Shown: positions 34,804 to 44,830 of the stretch, one piece after another
Layout: each line of letters starts with the position of its first letter
Position numbering within the stretch: the first letter of the stretch is position 1
DNA from: Allorhizobium sonneratiae
GTDB taxonomy: Bacteria; Pseudomonadota; Alphaproteobacteria; Rhizobiales; Rhizobiaceae
Reading direction: 5' to 3'
Assembly: GCF_023700755.1 (NCBI RefSeq)
Contig: NZ_JAMKOJ010000002.1
Coordinates: forward strand, 374,329 to 438,328
DNA length: 64,000 nt
Notes under the pieces: model-generated
The model's input: only the letters and a program-made list of their open reading frames with translations
Told to the model about the DNA's origin: nothing
The model's database searches: none
Translations under genes and position numbers: made by a program

Positions 34804-34850
34804 CTGGCATCTCTACAAGCGCGGCTTATTGATGGATTTTCGTCACGACA

Positions 34851-34976
34851 ATTCGTCATCCTCGGGCTTGTCCCGAGGATCTGCCGTGGCTGAATAAAGC
34901 AATCTACCTTATGGACGAATAACCAGCGGAATTAGATGCTCGGCTCAAGGCCGAGCATGACGTCAACAAACTGAAA
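34851..34976. repeat. Palindromic CGTCAT-type intergenic repeat (family C)
   Basis: The left part holds CCTCGGGCTTGTCCCGAGG and the right part GCTCGGCTCAAGGCCGAGC, both perfect hairpins. The element begins CGTCAT and ends ATGACG, so the outer ends are also inverted. This resembles palindromic repeats scattered in alphaproteobacterial genomes. A single copy is seen in the window. Confidence 0.65.
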
Positions 34977-34992
34977 AACTCTGTCAAAATTC

Positions 34993-35014
34993 AACCCGGC
35001 ATCTCTGCCGGGTT
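34993..35014 (-). terminator. Hairpin downstream of dnaJ
   Basis: AACCCGGC, a 6-nt loop and GCCGGGTT form a perfect 8-bp stem 9 bp beyond the dnaJ stop. On the minus strand it is followed by TGAATTTTG, only moderately T-rich. It likely ends the dnaK operon. Confidence 0.55.
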
Positions 35015-35023
35015 TGTCTATAA

Positions 35024-36166
35024 TCAGCCTTCGAAGAATTCCTTCATCCGGGCGAAGAAGCCGGTGGATTCGGGATTGTTTTCCTTCGACGAGATCTGTT
35101 CGAACTCCTGCAACAGCTCACGCTGGCGCTTGGTCAGCTTTTGCGGGGTTTCGATCTGGATCTGGATATAGAGATCACCCGTCTGGGCCGAGCGCAACAC
35201 CGGCATGCCCTTCCCCTTCAGGCGGAACTGTTTGCCCGATTGGGTGCCTTCCGGCACCGTCACGCGCGATTTCGTGCCGTCGAGAGTGGTCACATCGAAG
35301 GTACCGCCCAGCGCTGCCGTGGTCATCGAGATCGGCACGGAGCAATAAAGATCCGCGGCTTCCCGCTGGAAGAACTGGTGCGGCTTGACCGAGAGGAAGA
35401 TATAGAGATCGCCTGCCGGACCGCCGCGCAGACCGGCCTCGCCCTCGCCTTGCAGGCGGATGCGGGTGCCGTCTTCAATGCCAGCCGGAATGGACACAGA
35501 CAATTGCCGCTCTTCCGTCACACGGCCCTGACCGTGGCACTTGCCGCAAGGATCGCTGATCGTCTGACCACGCCCATGACAGGTCGGGCAGGTGCGTTCG
35601 ATCGAGAAGAAACCCTGAGCGGCGCGCACGCGGCCCGATCCCTGACAGGTGGAGCAGGTGGTCGGCTTTGTACCGGGCTTGGCGCCGGAACCGGAGCAGA
35701 CATCGCAGGTGATTGAGGTTGGCACCCGGATCTGTGCGGTCTTGCCGGTAAAGGCCTCCTCCAGCGATATCTCCATATTGTAGCGCAGGTCGGCACCGCG
35801 TTCACGACCGCCGCTGGAGCGGGAGCGGGCACCACCGCGGCCACCCCCCATCATTTCGCCGAAAATATCCTCGAAGATGTCGGAGAAACCACCGCCGGCA
35901 AAACCGCCACCGCCCATACCACCGCCGCCCATGCCGCCTTGCTCGAAGGCTGCATGACCGAAGCGGTCATAGGCGGCCCGCTTTTGCGGATCCTTCAGTG
36001 TTTCATAGGCCTCGTTGATCTCTTTGAACTTTTTCTCGGATTCCGCATCGCCCGGATTCTTGTCGGGATGGTATTTCATCGCCAGCTTGCGGAAGGCGCT
36101 TTTCAGTTCTTTTTCGTCTGCGGTTCTGGAGACGCCAAGGGTCTCGTAGAAATCTGCTTTTGCCAT
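35024..36166 (-). CDS. dnaJ: Chaperone DnaJ
   Basis: A 380-residue class A J-protein. The J domain has the HPD motif (YHPDKNPGD, residues 32-40) followed by a Gly/Phe-rich region near residues 75-110. Four zinc repeats CxxCxGxG are present: [24 protein letters not shown] and CGKCHGQG. It stimulates DnaK ATPase and delivers substrates. It starts 4 bp after an unknown exported protein gene that separates it from dnaK. Confidence 0.98.
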   Translation of the reverse strand: MAKADFYETLGVSRTADEKELKSAFRKLAMKYHPDKNPGDAESEKKFKEINEAYETLKDPQKRAAYDRFGHAAFEQGGMGGGGMGGGGFAGGGFSDIFEDIFGEMMGGGRGGARSRSSGGRERGADLRYNMEISLEEAFTGKTAQIRVPTSITCDVCSGSGAKPGTKPTTCSTCQGSGRVRAAQGFFSIERTCPTCHGRGQTISDPCGKCHGQGRVTEERQLSVSIPAGIEDGTRIRLQGEGEAGLRGGPAGDLYIFLSVKPHQFFQREAADLYCSVPISMTTAALGGTFDVTTLDGTKSRVTVPEGTQSGKQFRLKGKGMPVLRSAQTGDLYIQIQIETPQKLTKRQRELLQEFEQISSKENNPESTGFFARMKEFFEG

Positions 36167-36170
36167 GGTT

Positions 36171-36632
36171 TTACAGAGCTCTCAAAGCCTTTTCCACGCC
36201 TGTGTGGTTGCCCGCCTTGCGGCCGGCCTGCGCATCGCAGGCTGTCATGTCCCTGTTGAAATCCTGAGCCGCACGTCTTGCGTCATCAATCAGCGCCTGC
36301 CGCTCGCGTCCGCGCTGGGTAATGGCTTCCGAAAGATTGACGCCAGCAAACCCCAGGGAGTGAGCCGCCATATCGCAGGACGACACCGGACCACCGGCTT
36401 TTTTTCGCTTCAATGCATCATCAATCAGCGGCCCGAGACCGGCAATGGTCTTACGCAGCAAGCCCGTATCGTGGCGGGAAATCGCCTGGAGCATCGCCGC
36501 TTCAGCAGCGCTGACCTTGTTATACACTTCTACAGTCTGGGATGCATGAGCCGCAACCCCTACTGTCAAAGCAAGTGCGGCTGGCCCGAAGGCCAGCCAA
36601 CCGGAACGGTTCGATCGCTTGGAAATCCGCAT
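36171..36632 (-). CDS. Conserved-looking exported protein between dnaK and dnaJ
   Basis: A 153-residue protein with a clear signal peptide (basic MRISKRSNR, hydrophobic [14 protein letters not shown], cleavage around Ala-His-Ala). The mature part is mostly helical with two Cys (SSCDMAA and MTACDAQ) that could form a disulfide. The ATG at 36632 shares one base with the dnaK stop (TGATG), and dnaJ starts 4 bp after its stop, so it is co-translated within a heat-shock operon. I do not recognise a domain. A periplasmic role is inferred from the signal only. Confidence 0.85.
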   Translation of the reverse strand: MRISKRSNRSGWLAFGPAALALTVGVAAHASQTVEVYNKVSAAEAAMLQAISRHDTGLLRKTIAGLGPLIDDALKRKKAGGPVSSCDMAAHSLGFAGVNLSEAITQRGRERQALIDDARRAAQDFNRDMTACDAQAGRKAGNHTGVEKALRAL

Positions 36633-38548
36633 CAAGCCGACTTCTTCGCGTTGTCGTCCTTCACCTCTTCATAATCAGCATCGACGACATTATCGTCCTT
36701 GCCATCATGCTGGGCCCCCTCAGCGCCGCCTTCGGCCTGCTGGGACTCATAGATAGCCTGACCGAGCTTCATCGACACATCCATCAGCGTCTGCGTCTTG
36801 GCCTGAATGTCGTCGGCATCCGGCTCGGAGGCTTCAACAGCGGTCTTGAGAGATGCCAAGGCATCCTCAATGGCTTTCTTGTCGGCCTCAGACACCTTGT
36901 CACCATAATCCTTCAGCGACTTTTCCGTCGAGTGGATCAGGCTTTCGGCATGGTTCTTGGCTTCAACCGCAGCACGACGCTTCTTGTCGGCTTCTGCATT
37001 GGCTTCGGCATCCTTGACCATCTTTTCGATGTCGGCATCAGAGAGACCACCAGAGGCCTGAATGCGGATCTGCTGTTCCTTGCCGGTGCCCTTATCCTTG
37101 GCCGAAACCTGCACGATACCATTGGCATCGATATCGAAGGTGACTTCGATCTGCGGCACACCACGGGGAGCAGGCGGCAGACCGACGAGGTCGAACTGGC
37201 CGAGCAGCTTGTTGTCTGCTGCCATTTCGCGCTCACCCTGCGATACACGGATGGTCACGGCCTGCTGGTTGTCTTCGGCGGTGGAGAAGACCTGGCTCTT
37301 CTTCGTCGGGATCGTCGTGTTGCGATCGATCAGACGGGTGAAGACGCCGCCCAGTGTTTCGATGCCGAGAGACAACGGCGTCACGTCGAGCAGGAGAACG
37401 TCCTTGACGTCGCCCTGCAACACGCCGGCCTGAATGGCCGCGCCCATGGCCACCACTTCATCCGGGTTGACACCCTTGTGCGGCTCCTTGCCGAACAACT
37501 GCTTGACGATTTCCTGCACCTTCGGCATGCGGCTCATGCCACCGACCAGAACGACTTCATCGATCTCTGAAGCGGAAACGCCGGCATCCTTAAGCGCGGC
37601 CTTGCAAGGCGCGACGGTGCGCTGCACCAGATCATCCACCAGGCTTTCAAACTTGGCGCGAGTGAGCTTCATCGTCAGGTGCTTCGGACCCGAGGCATCG
37701 GCGGTGATGAAGGGCAGGTTGATTTCCGTCTGCTGCGAGGAGGACAGCTCGATCTTCGCCTTTTCAGCGGCTTCCTTCAAGCGCTGCAGGGCAAGCTTGT
37801 CGTTCTTCAGCTCGATGCCGTTGTCCTTCTTGAACTCAGCCGCGAGATATTCGACCAGACGCATGTCGAAGTCTTCACCACCAAGGAAGGTATCGCCATT
37901 GGTGGATTTGACTTCAAACACACCATCTCCGATTTCGAGGATGGAGATATCGAAGGTACCGCCACCAAGATCGTAAACCGCAATGGTCTTGCCATCACGC
38001 TTGTCGAGACCGTAGGCGAGCGCGGCAGCGGTCGGCTCGTTGATGATACGCAGAACTTCAAGACCGGCAATGCGACCGGCATCCTTGGTGGCCTGACGCT
38101 GGGCATCGTTGAAGTAAGCCGGAACGGTGATGACGGCCTTGTCGACCTTCTCACCGAGATAGGCTTCCGCGGTTTCCTTCATCTTCTGCAGGACCATGGC
38201 GGAAATCTGCGACGGAGAGTAGTTCTTGCCGCTCGCTTCAACCCAGGCATCGCCATTATCACCCTTGACGATGTTATAAGGCACAAGACCCTTGTCCTTT
38301 TCGACGGTCGGATCGTCGAAGCGGCGCCCGATCAGGCGCTTGACCGCAAACAGCGTGTTGGTCGGGTTGGTGACGGCCTGGCGCTTGGCTGGCTGACCGA
38401 CAAGACGCTCACCATCTTCCGAAAAACCCACCATGGAGGGGGTGGTGCGTGCACCCTCGGAATTTTCAATGACCTTCGCATCCTTGCCGTCCATGACGGC
38501 AACGCAGGAATTGGTCGTTCCAAGGTCGATACCGATTACTTTTGCCAT
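36632..38548 (-). CDS. dnaK: Chaperone DnaK (Hsp70)
   Basis: A 638-residue Hsp70. The nucleotide-binding domain starts [10 protein letters not shown], with [12 protein letters not shown] and [11 protein letters not shown] as other signatures. The substrate domain and a helical lid follow, ending in an acidic tail [12 protein letters not shown]. It is the first gene of dnaK-orf-dnaJ and is preceded by an RpoH-type promoter at 38659-38687. grpE is not in the window. Confidence 0.99.
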   Translation of the reverse strand: MAKVIGIDLGTTNSCVAVMDGKDAKVIENSEGARTTPSMVGFSEDGERLVGQPAKRQAVTNPTNTLFAVKRLIGRRFDDPTVEKDKGLVPYNIVKGDNGDAWVEASGKNYSPSQISAMVLQKMKETAEAYLGEKVDKAVITVPAYFNDAQRQATKDAGRIAGLEVLRIINEPTAAALAYGLDKRDGKTIAVYDLGGGTFDISILEIGDGVFEVKSTNGDTFLGGEDFDMRLVEYLAAEFKKDNGIELKNDKLALQRLKEAAEKAKIELSSSQQTEINLPFITADASGPKHLTMKLTRAKFESLVDDLVQRTVAPCKAALKDAGVSASEIDEVVLVGGMSRMPKVQEIVKQLFGKEPHKGVNPDEVVAMGAAIQAGVLQGDVKDVLLLDVTPLSLGIETLGGVFTRLIDRNTTIPTKKSQVFSTAEDNQQAVTIRVSQGEREMAADNKLLGQFDLVGLPPAPRGVPQIEVTFDIDANGIVQVSAKDKGTGKEQQIRIQASGGLSDADIEKMVKDAEANAEADKKRRAAVEAKNHAESLIHSTEKSLKDYGDKVSEADKKAIEDALASLKTAVEASEPDADDIQAKTQTLMDVSMKLGQAIYESQQAEGGAEGAQHDGKDDNVVDADYEEVKDDNAKKSA

Positions 38549-38658
38549 TTTATTCTCTCCTTGAAGCAGGCCGTCGAAACCCCAAAAGGCATTCCAGTGA
38601 CAGCCCCTCGACGTGGATGATCTACTCGATTGCGCAGCAACGCTGCTTTATGTCGCGT

Positions 38659-38687
38659 ATATAAGAACCGGTATTTGCGACTGCAAG
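38659..38687 (-). promoter_or_regulatory. RpoH (sigma-32) heat-shock promoter of dnaK
   Basis: On the minus strand CTTG (38684-38687), 18 bp, then CTTATAT (38659-38665) lies about 110 bp upstream of the dnaK ATG. Alphaproteobacterial RpoH promoters follow CTTG-N17/18-CYTATNT, so both elements match exactly. The role in heat induction is inferred from this and the gene. Confidence 0.8.
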
Positions 38688-38774
38688 GCACCAAATTCAT
38701 CGGAACCTCGCAAACCCGGGGCATTTTTTCAAGCGGCGCCACTTGGTGGACGCCGCTTGTTCCATGCCTTTCGC

Positions 38775-41270
38775 TCATCGTCCCATGATAATATCGAGGA
38801 GCGTGGTTTTGTTGCCGCCCTGTGGGGGTGGATTGCCCTGCTGACCGATATCGGCAGGCGGCGTGAAACCATCGCCGGCAGGCGGCGCATTTGGAGACGG
38901 AGCTGCATTATAAGGGCCCTGCTGCGGACCATTTCCCTGCGGATACTGCCCCTGCTGACCCTGGAGCTGTTGAGCTTGACCCTGTTGACCTTGGCCCTGC
39001 GGATATTGCCCCTGAGGGACTGCCGCTTCGCCGCCCGGGGCAAGAACCGCACCCGGCTGCGTCGGAACGCCCGGCAGTGCAGTATTGCCATTACCTTGAT
39101 TCACTGCCCCCTGCACCGGCTCTGCTTGCCCCATCGGCACACCCGGCGGCGGCGGTGCAGGCGGATAGGCATTGTCGTCGGCTTGGCCGTTGCTGTCTGA
39201 CCCCTTCAGTACCCGCTCGATCATCGACGTCAGAGAACCATCGCTGCCTTGACCGGCATGCGGGTCGCCGATGAGCGGCACAGGCGTCGTCCCCTTCAGC
39301 GCCGCGGTCATGAAATCTTTCCAGGTGCGGGCAGGCAGTGTACCGCCAAAGACATTCTTCATAGGCGAATTGTCGTCATTGCCGAACCAGACACCGGTCG
39401 TCAACGTGCCGGTAAAGCCTATAAACAGCGCATCGCGCATGGATTGCGTCGTGCCAGTCTTGCCCGCGGCCTGCCAGTCTTTCAATCGTGCCGCCTTGCC
39501 GGTGCCCGAAGTGATCACACCTTCCATCATCCGGGTCATTTCACTGACGACCTCGGGGGAGAGAACACGGGGCGGATCACTGAAATCAGCCTTGTACAAC
39601 ACCTTGCCACTGGTATCGGTGATCTGGCTGATGAAATGCGGCGTCGCCTTGTAGCCGCCATTCATGAAGGGCGCATAGGCCGAGGTCAACTCCATCAGCG
39701 TGACTTCCGATGTACCGAGCGCAATCGAGGCATTCGGCTGGATATCGGAATCGATACCCATACGATGCGCCATCTTCACCACCCTGTCCGGGCCGACCTC
39801 CATCACCAATTGCGCGGCAATGGTATTGAGAGAATTGGCCAGCGCATAGGCAAGCGTCACGGGGCCGTTGTATTTCTTGTTGTCATTTTCCGGCGTCCAG
39901 TTACCAATCTTCACTGGCGCGTCATTGCGGATGCTTTCCGGCGTATCACCCTGTTCCATGGCGGCGGCATAGAGGAAAGGCTTGAAGGAAGACCCCGGCT
40001 GTCGCTTCGCGACTGCGGCGCGGTTATACTGGCTGGTGGAATAATCGCGCCCGCCGACCAGCGCCTTGACAGCACCCGTAGCATCGACGGACACAAGTGC
40101 GCCCTGAGACACGTGATATTTCGTCCCGTTCTTGTCGATCGTTGTGCGGATGGCATCCTCCGCCTCTTTCTCCATGGTCGGATCGATGGTGGTGGTGACG
40201 ACAATATCCTGCTTGACGTCGCCGATCAGGCCCTTCAACTGACCCATCACCATGTCGGCCACATATTCACCCGCCCCATCGGTCTGCCGCTTGGCGTGAT
40301 CGGGGGTCTGTTTCATGGCGCGGTTAAAGTCGCTGTCAGTGATATAGCCCTGTTCGCGCATGGCGCCCAGCACAACCTTGGCGCGGTCTTCCGCCCCTTT
40401 CGGATTGACTGTTGGCGACAGCCGTGACGGCGACTGCACGAGACCGGCCAGAAGGGCTGCTTCACCAAGATTGACGTCGCGGGCCGACTTGTTGAAATAA
40501 TGTCTTGCTGCCGCCTCCACGCCATAGGCACCGTCACCGAAATAGACCCGGTTCAGATACATGGCGAGAATCTGGTCCTTGGTGTATTTATGCTCCAGCC
40601 ACAGCGCCAGCAGAACCTCCTGAACCTTGCGCTCGAAGGTTTTCTTTGGCGACAGAAACAGATTACGCGCCAGCTGCTGGGTGATAGTGGATGCGCCCTG
40701 CGCCTTGTGACCTTCAATGATATTGGTCACGAAGGCACGACCGACGCCGATGAAATCCACGCCGAAATGATGATAAAAACGCCTGTCCTCGATGGCGACG
40801 ATGGCCTCGGGCAGATAAGGCGACATTTCATCGATCGATAATGCCTCGCCGCCGGTTGCGCCGCGATTGGCAATCAGCGAGCCATCGGCATCGACGATCT
40901 TGATATTGGGGGCGCGCGCCGGGACGGTCCATGTACTGGCGCTTGGCATCTGGGCGGCAAAATAGGCAACAAGACCACCGCCCGCAATAGCCCCCCACAG
41001 GCCCATGACCAGACACCAATAAACAAAACGCCTGAAAAGGCCGATCACACCACCGGAGGAGCGGCGCTTCACCGCACGCCGACGCCGACGACGCGGCGGC
41101 TCGTCCTCATCGTCGTCCTCGTCCTCGTCAAAGGACTCGATACGTCGTTTCGCCAGTTTTCCTCTGGTCGACACGCGGTCGTTCCTGTCGATCCGGATCT
41201 CGTCTTCATCCTGTTCGGGCTTGTCATCGCCCAAGGTCGGCTCGATACGGTTTCTTTTCATGCCTGCCAT
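38775..41270 (-). CDS. mrcA: Penicillin-binding protein 1A, bifunctional transglycosylase/transpeptidase
   Basis: An 831-residue class A PBP. It has an acidic then Arg-rich cytoplasmic N-terminus, with a transmembrane helix near residues 75-98. The GT51 glycosyltransferase region carries EDRRFYHHFGVDFIGVGRA with its catalytic Glu. The transpeptidase has SxxK in GSSFKPF, SxN in ANSLNTIAAQ and KTG in GKTGTTQ. The last 110 residues are an unusual Gln/Gly/Pro-rich repeat tail with YPQGQ units. The ATG at 41270 is used, since the longer frame starts at TTG. It polymerises and cross-links peptidoglycan. Confidence 0.94.
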   Translation of the reverse strand: MAGMKRNRIEPTLGDDKPEQDEDEIRIDRNDRVSTRGKLAKRRIESFDEDEDDDEDEPPRRRRRRAVKRRSSGGVIGLFRRFVYWCLVMGLWGAIAGGGLVAYFAAQMPSASTWTVPARAPNIKIVDADGSLIANRGATGGEALSIDEMSPYLPEAIVAIEDRRFYHHFGVDFIGVGRAFVTNIIEGHKAQGASTITQQLARNLFLSPKKTFERKVQEVLLALWLEHKYTKDQILAMYLNRVYFGDGAYGVEAAARHYFNKSARDVNLGEAALLAGLVQSPSRLSPTVNPKGAEDRAKVVLGAMREQGYITDSDFNRAMKQTPDHAKRQTDGAGEYVADMVMGQLKGLIGDVKQDIVVTTTIDPTMEKEAEDAIRTTIDKNGTKYHVSQGALVSVDATGAVKALVGGRDYSTSQYNRAAVAKRQPGSSFKPFLYAAAMEQGDTPESIRNDAPVKIGNWTPENDNKKYNGPVTLAYALANSLNTIAAQLVMEVGPDRVVKMAHRMGIDSDIQPNASIALGTSEVTLMELTSAYAPFMNGGYKATPHFISQITDTSGKVLYKADFSDPPRVLSPEVVSEMTRMMEGVITSGTGKAARLKDWQAAGKTGTTQSMRDALFIGFTGTLTTGVWFGNDDNSPMKNVFGGTLPARTWKDFMTAALKGTTPVPLIGDPHAGQGSDGSLTSMIERVLKGSDSNGQADDNAYPPAPPPPGVPMGQAEPVQGAVNQGNGNTALPGVPTQPGAVLAPGGEAAVPQGQYPQGQGQQGQAQQLQGQQGQYPQGNGPQQGPYNAAPSPNAPPAGDGFTPPADIGQQGNPPPQGGNKTTLLDIIMGR

Positions 41271-41927
41271 TGCCTGCTGGCCAACCTCCGGCAATTCCTG
41301 TGCCTGTTAAACATCGTCAATGGGTCTTTTCTAAAATGGTCTCATTCAATCGGGCCTCAGCCTTTGCGCCACCAGCCCAGCGGATATCAAAATCCGGAGC
41401 CGAAGCACCACAGCGGCAGTCCTCCATCGATACCAAAGATCATCCAAGACATAAAAGTCATCCAAGACATATCGGGCCGGCTGCATGGGACATGCCCATT
41501 CTCTCTGCCGCATGATCTCTGGTATCAACCGATCCCCTCTGCTTATAACGTCCTGATGTTGGAGGAAAGACTTTTCCATGACACCGAAAATCCGTGGGAA
41601 TGCGCGCTCTGTCGCGCCGGTTTTTCTGATCATTCAGGATATTTCCCCAAAACAGCCCGATATCCGTTCAAGGGATTGCACCGCCAATGTGCTGGTTTTA
41701 CGGCATGAATCGGTAAAAACCATCTTTGCACGGCAAATACGTGGCCAATCTCCAGCCCCAGACCCGGATTCACCCCGCACGTCAAAGCGCATGATCCTCT
41801 CGCGCCAATAACGCAGGTTTTATCACGGTAGGTTGACCACGCCTGCACTTCCGGCATTGATCGACGGGAACCAGTCGCGCCATCAACCGTTTATGAGGGG
41901 AACCGCAAACATCAAGGAGTTTCCCCC
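41271..41927. other. Intergenic region, no gene supported
   Basis: About 650 bp between PBP1A (minus) and the YqjD-like gene (plus). Frames of 60-115 codons exist on both strands but look random. A short direct repeat, TCATCCAAGACATA, occurs twice (about 41442 and 41459) 17 bp apart. The function is unknown. Confidence 0.5.
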
Positions 41928-42245
41928 ATGGTCGATACAAACCGTATTCAGGCAGATATGCAGGAGCTTCAGCGCCAGATCGCCGAATTGAGGAACGGGC
42001 TTTCCAGCCAGGGCCATTCCTTTGCCGGACAGGTCAAGGAGACAACCAGTTCCGCCCTGCACTCTGCTGCCCGCCGGGCCGAAGACGTTGCCCGTCAGGC
42101 ACGGGATGAGGCCTCCTCCGTCGCCGGGCTGGTGCGTGAACATCCAACCGCCACCTCATCAGCTCTTCTTGGCATTGCTCTGATCGGCGGTCTCGTCGGC
42201 TACCTCCTCGCCAGTCAGCAGGATACCCGTCGGCGCTGGTATTGA
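41928..42245 (+). CDS. YqjD/ElaB-like (DUF883) membrane protein
   Basis: A 105-residue protein. An amphipathic helical N-terminal half (heptad-like, residues 5-35 and 45-68) is followed by one C-terminal transmembrane helix (about 77-95) and a basic end. This is the layout of DUF883 ribosome-associated inner-membrane proteins (YqjD/ElaB) that are often induced in stationary phase. The ATG follows GGAG by about 9 bp. A terminator lies 70 bp downstream. Confidence 0.82.
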   Translation: MVDTNRIQADMQELQRQIAELRNGLSSQGHSFAGQVKETTSSALHSAARRAEDVARQARDEASSVAGLVREHPTATSSALLGIALIGGLVGYLLASQQDTRRRWY

Positions 42246-42313
42246 CCTGCCTTCCCTAGAGAAACAGGAACCTTTGCGGGCCAATATCGCGTCCGGCAGG
42301 CGATCGCCCTTCA

Positions 42314-42345
42314 TGCGCCCCTTGTGTCATAGGGGGCGCTTTTTC
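42314..42345 (+). terminator. Intrinsic terminator after DUF883 gene
   Basis: GCGCCCC and GGGGGCGC form a 7- to 8-bp GC stem around a 10-nt loop, followed by TTTTT. It lies between the DUF883 gene and the convergent YbaK gene. Confidence 0.85.
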
Positions 42346-42371
42346 GCGTGAGAACAAGACTTATCCTGTCT

Positions 42372-42830
42372 TTACTGGCAAAGATCGGCCCAACGGGCAC
42401 CTGTCAGGTCCACCAGTCTCTCCGGAGCGATCTCGACAGCGGAATTGGTCGCGCCAGCCGCCGGATAAACCGTGGTATGCGCCTTGATCGACAGATCGCA
42501 ATAGACGGTCAAGGGGTTTGCCAACCCGAAAGGACACACGCCACCCACGGGGTGTCCGGTGATCGTCTCGACCTCGTGATGATCGAGCATTTTCGGCTTT
42601 GTTCCGAAATGAGCGCGGAATTTTTTGTTGTCGAGGCGGCTTTTCCCCGCCGCCACCACCAGAATGACCTCATCTCCCACCCGCAGGCAGAGTGTTTTGG
42701 CGATCCGGTCCGGCTCCACCCCGTGCGCTTCTGCCGCCATATCAACGGTCGCAGAACTCGCTTCGGTAACGATAACGTCGATCTCCGGTGCCTTTGCGGC
42801 AAAATAATCCTGCACGGATTGCAAGCTCAT
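42372..42830 (-). CDS. YbaK/EbsC family aminoacyl-tRNA deacylase
   Basis: A 152-residue editing-domain protein. The YbaK/ProRS-associated fold is indicated by IAKTLCLRVGDEVILVVAAG, the conserved Lys in that strand, and GHPVGGVCPFG. Such free-standing enzymes hydrolyse mischarged tRNAs (for example Cys- or Ala-tRNA-Pro). The exact substrate is not visible. It is convergent with the DUF883 gene. Confidence 0.92.
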   Translation of the reverse strand: MSLQSVQDYFAAKAPEIDVIVTEASSATVDMAAEAHGVEPDRIAKTLCLRVGDEVILVVAAGKSRLDNKKFRAHFGTKPKMLDHHEVETITGHPVGGVCPFGLANPLTVYCDLSIKAHTTVYPAAGATNSAVEIAPERLVDLTGARWADLCQ

Positions 42831-43170
42831 CTCTGTCTTCCTGTCTTTTCCGGTTATCTCTCATTGGATATGGCTCCTTGCTTCATTCCTTCTGATGTTC
42901 AAGAAGGCAAGCAGACCATTCAAACCGTTACACCCTGTTTTTCGCGCTTTTGAAACGGAGAGCTTTGTCAGCGACAATCGAGCGCATTTTTTGCTTCGTC
43001 CCAATTTCAGTCTTCATCACAAGGACTAGAAAGCATTATGATGGTTTGCGCGCAAGAGCGGGCATGGCGATCATGGGTGGCCTTCGCCCCATGCCGTTCA
43101 TGTCTGCCGGGGATAGAGCCGATGACCTGCTGGCGCTTTTAAGACCTTGTTCCGGCATGGGAGATATTGC
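42831..43170. other. Divergent intergenic region, no gene seen
   Basis: 340 bp between the YbaK gene (minus) and the sulfatase-fold gene (plus). A 74-codon plus frame (42950-43174) has no support. GGGAG (43159-43163) is the Shine-Dalgarno of the next gene. Confidence 0.55.
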
Positions 43171-44685
43171 TTGAAGCCGAATATTCTGCTGATCACTGCC
43201 GATCAATGGCGTGGGGATTGCCTGTCTGCCCTTGGTCATCCGGTTGTGAAAACACCGCATGTGGATGCGCTGGCCGCGAGCGGAACGATCTTCAGCCGCC
43301 ATTATGCCGCTGCCGCCCCTTGCGCCCCGGCGCGCGCATCGATCTATACCGGTCTTTATCAGATGAACCATCGCGTCTGCCGCAATGGATCGCCGCTGGA
43401 TGCCCGTCTGGATACGATTGCGCTGGCTGCCCGGCGGGCGGGATATGATCCGACCCTGTTCGGCTATACCGATGTCGCGCCAGACCCCCGCAGCCGCCAC
43501 GCCAATGATCCGCATCTGACCAGCTATGAAGGCATTCTGCCGGGATTTACCGTTGGGCAATTGCTGCTGGAAGACGACCGACAATGGCTGAGCTGGCTGG
43601 CAAACCGGCGAGGCGGCGACCGACCGGATCGCAACCTGCACCTGACCGGCACCGCCCGCCCCGTGCAGCCCAACCGCGACGCCCCCGCCTATAACGCCGA
43701 CGAAACCCCCACCGCCTTTCTGACCGACGCCTTTCTCTCCTGGCGGGAAGAACAGACTGTACCCTGGTTTGCCCATATCTCTTTTCTGCGCCCGCATCCG
43801 CCCTTCTGCGTTCCTGAACCATACAATCGAATGTTTGATGCCAGCACCGCACCGCGGCCAGTCCGTCATGCAACGCTGGCCGAGGAAATGGCCGTGCACC
43901 CGCTGGCCGCCCTGCTCCTGCCCACCATCCCGCAATCCTCCTTCCTCTACGGCGCCAAGGGTCGTGTCGTGGACTGGTCGCCCGAGGAGATCGACACCAT
44001 CCGTTCGATCTATTACGGCATGATCGCCGAAGTGGACGCCCAGTTCGGACGGATTGTCGCCGCGCTCAAACACAGCGGCGACTGGGACAGAACCGTGATC
44101 GTCTTCACCTCCGACCATGCGGAAATGATGGGCGACCACTGGATGATGGGCAAAGGCGGCGTCTATGACGGCAGCTACCACATTCCTCTCGTCATTCGCG
44201 ATCCGGCCATCGCAGGCGGCGGCAGGGTTGATGCCTTTACCAGTGCCGCCGATGTCATGCCGACGCTTACCGAACGCATGGGCATTTCTCCGCTCAACCA
44301 TCAGGATGGCCGCTCGCTTCTGCCTTTCGTAGAGAACAAGACACCGGCACATTGGCGCGACCACGCCTTTTTCGAGTTCGATTTCCGCGATGTCGTCACC
44401 AACAAGCCGGAACAGGCGCTGGGCCTTGCCTCCCGCCAGTGCAATCTGGCCGTCCTGCGTGATGCGGCTTTCAAATATGTCCATATGGCAGGCCTGCCGC
44501 CACTTCTCTTCGATCTTGGCAAAGATCCCGGCGAATTGACCAATGTCGCAGACGATCCGGCCTATCTGTCCGTGCGTCTTGCCTATGCGGAAAAGCTCCT
44601 CACCCTGCGCGCCGAACATCTGGACCAGACGCTGGCCTACACGGAATTGACGGAGCAAGGCCCGGTCAGCCAGCCGAAACAGTAG
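43171..44685 (+). CDS. Sulfatase-fold hydrolase, phosphonate monoester hydrolase-like
   Basis: A 504-residue enzyme of the alkaline-phosphatase superfamily. The formylglycine motif CAPAR (CxPxR) is intact, followed by ASIYTGLYQMNHRVCRNGSP. That segment closely resembles phosphonate monoester hydrolases of Rhizobium and Burkholderia (PehA). Metal-ligand regions ITADQWRGD and FTSDHAEMMGDH are present. The start TTG 43171 is chosen because GGGAG lies 7 bp upstream and the product then begins MKPNILLITADQW. It needs a formylglycine-generating enzyme, which is not in the window. Confidence 0.85.
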   Translation: MKPNILLITADQWRGDCLSALGHPVVKTPHVDALAASGTIFSRHYAAAAPCAPARASIYTGLYQMNHRVCRNGSPLDARLDTIALAARRAGYDPTLFGYTDVAPDPRSRHANDPHLTSYEGILPGFTVGQLLLEDDRQWLSWLANRRGGDRPDRNLHLTGTARPVQPNRDAPAYNADETPTAFLTDAFLSWREEQTVPWFAHISFLRPHPPFCVPEPYNRMFDASTAPRPVRHATLAEEMAVHPLAALLLPTIPQSSFLYGAKGRVVDWSPEEIDTIRSIYYGMIAEVDAQFGRIVAALKHSGDWDRTVIVFTSDHAEMMGDHWMMGKGGVYDGSYHIPLVIRDPAIAGGGRVDAFTSAADVMPTLTERMGISPLNHQDGRSLLPFVENKTPAHWRDHAFFEFDFRDVVTNKPEQALGLASRQCNLAVLRDAAFKYVHMAGLPPLLFDLGKDPGELTNVADDPAYLSVRLAYAEKLLTLRAEHLDQTLAYTELTEQGPVSQPKQ

Positions 44686-44696
44686 AGAAGAACGAA

Positions 44697-44790
44697 ACCG
44701 GTTTCCACTTTTCGGTCCGATGATCGTCTTTGGTTGCGCATCGGAATAACCCGAAAACCGGTTTCCACTTTTCGGTCCGATGCTTTATAG
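44697..44790 (+). repeat. Second locus of repeat family A
   Basis: Two copies of GAAACCGGTTTCCACTTTTC-type sequence, 62 bp apart, each followed by GGTCCGATG. They match the units of the 20.3 kb array, but with only one imperfect GCATCGG arm between them. They lie between the sulfatase-fold gene and RNase D. Confidence 0.85.
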
Positions 44791-44830
44791 CCTGACCCGT
44801 TCCCACCGATTGAGTTGAGCGGAGACTGGC

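Noticed and set aside
38729..38760. GC-rich hairpin (AAGCGGCG/CGCCGCTT) downstream of PBP1A as a terminator
   Set aside because: On the PBP1A strand it is followed by GAAAAAATG, not a T-run, so I could not support it as an intrinsic terminator.
41364..41811. Frames of 77-114 codons between PBP1A and the YqjD-like gene
   Set aside because: The composition is random, they overlap one another, and no start signal is seen.
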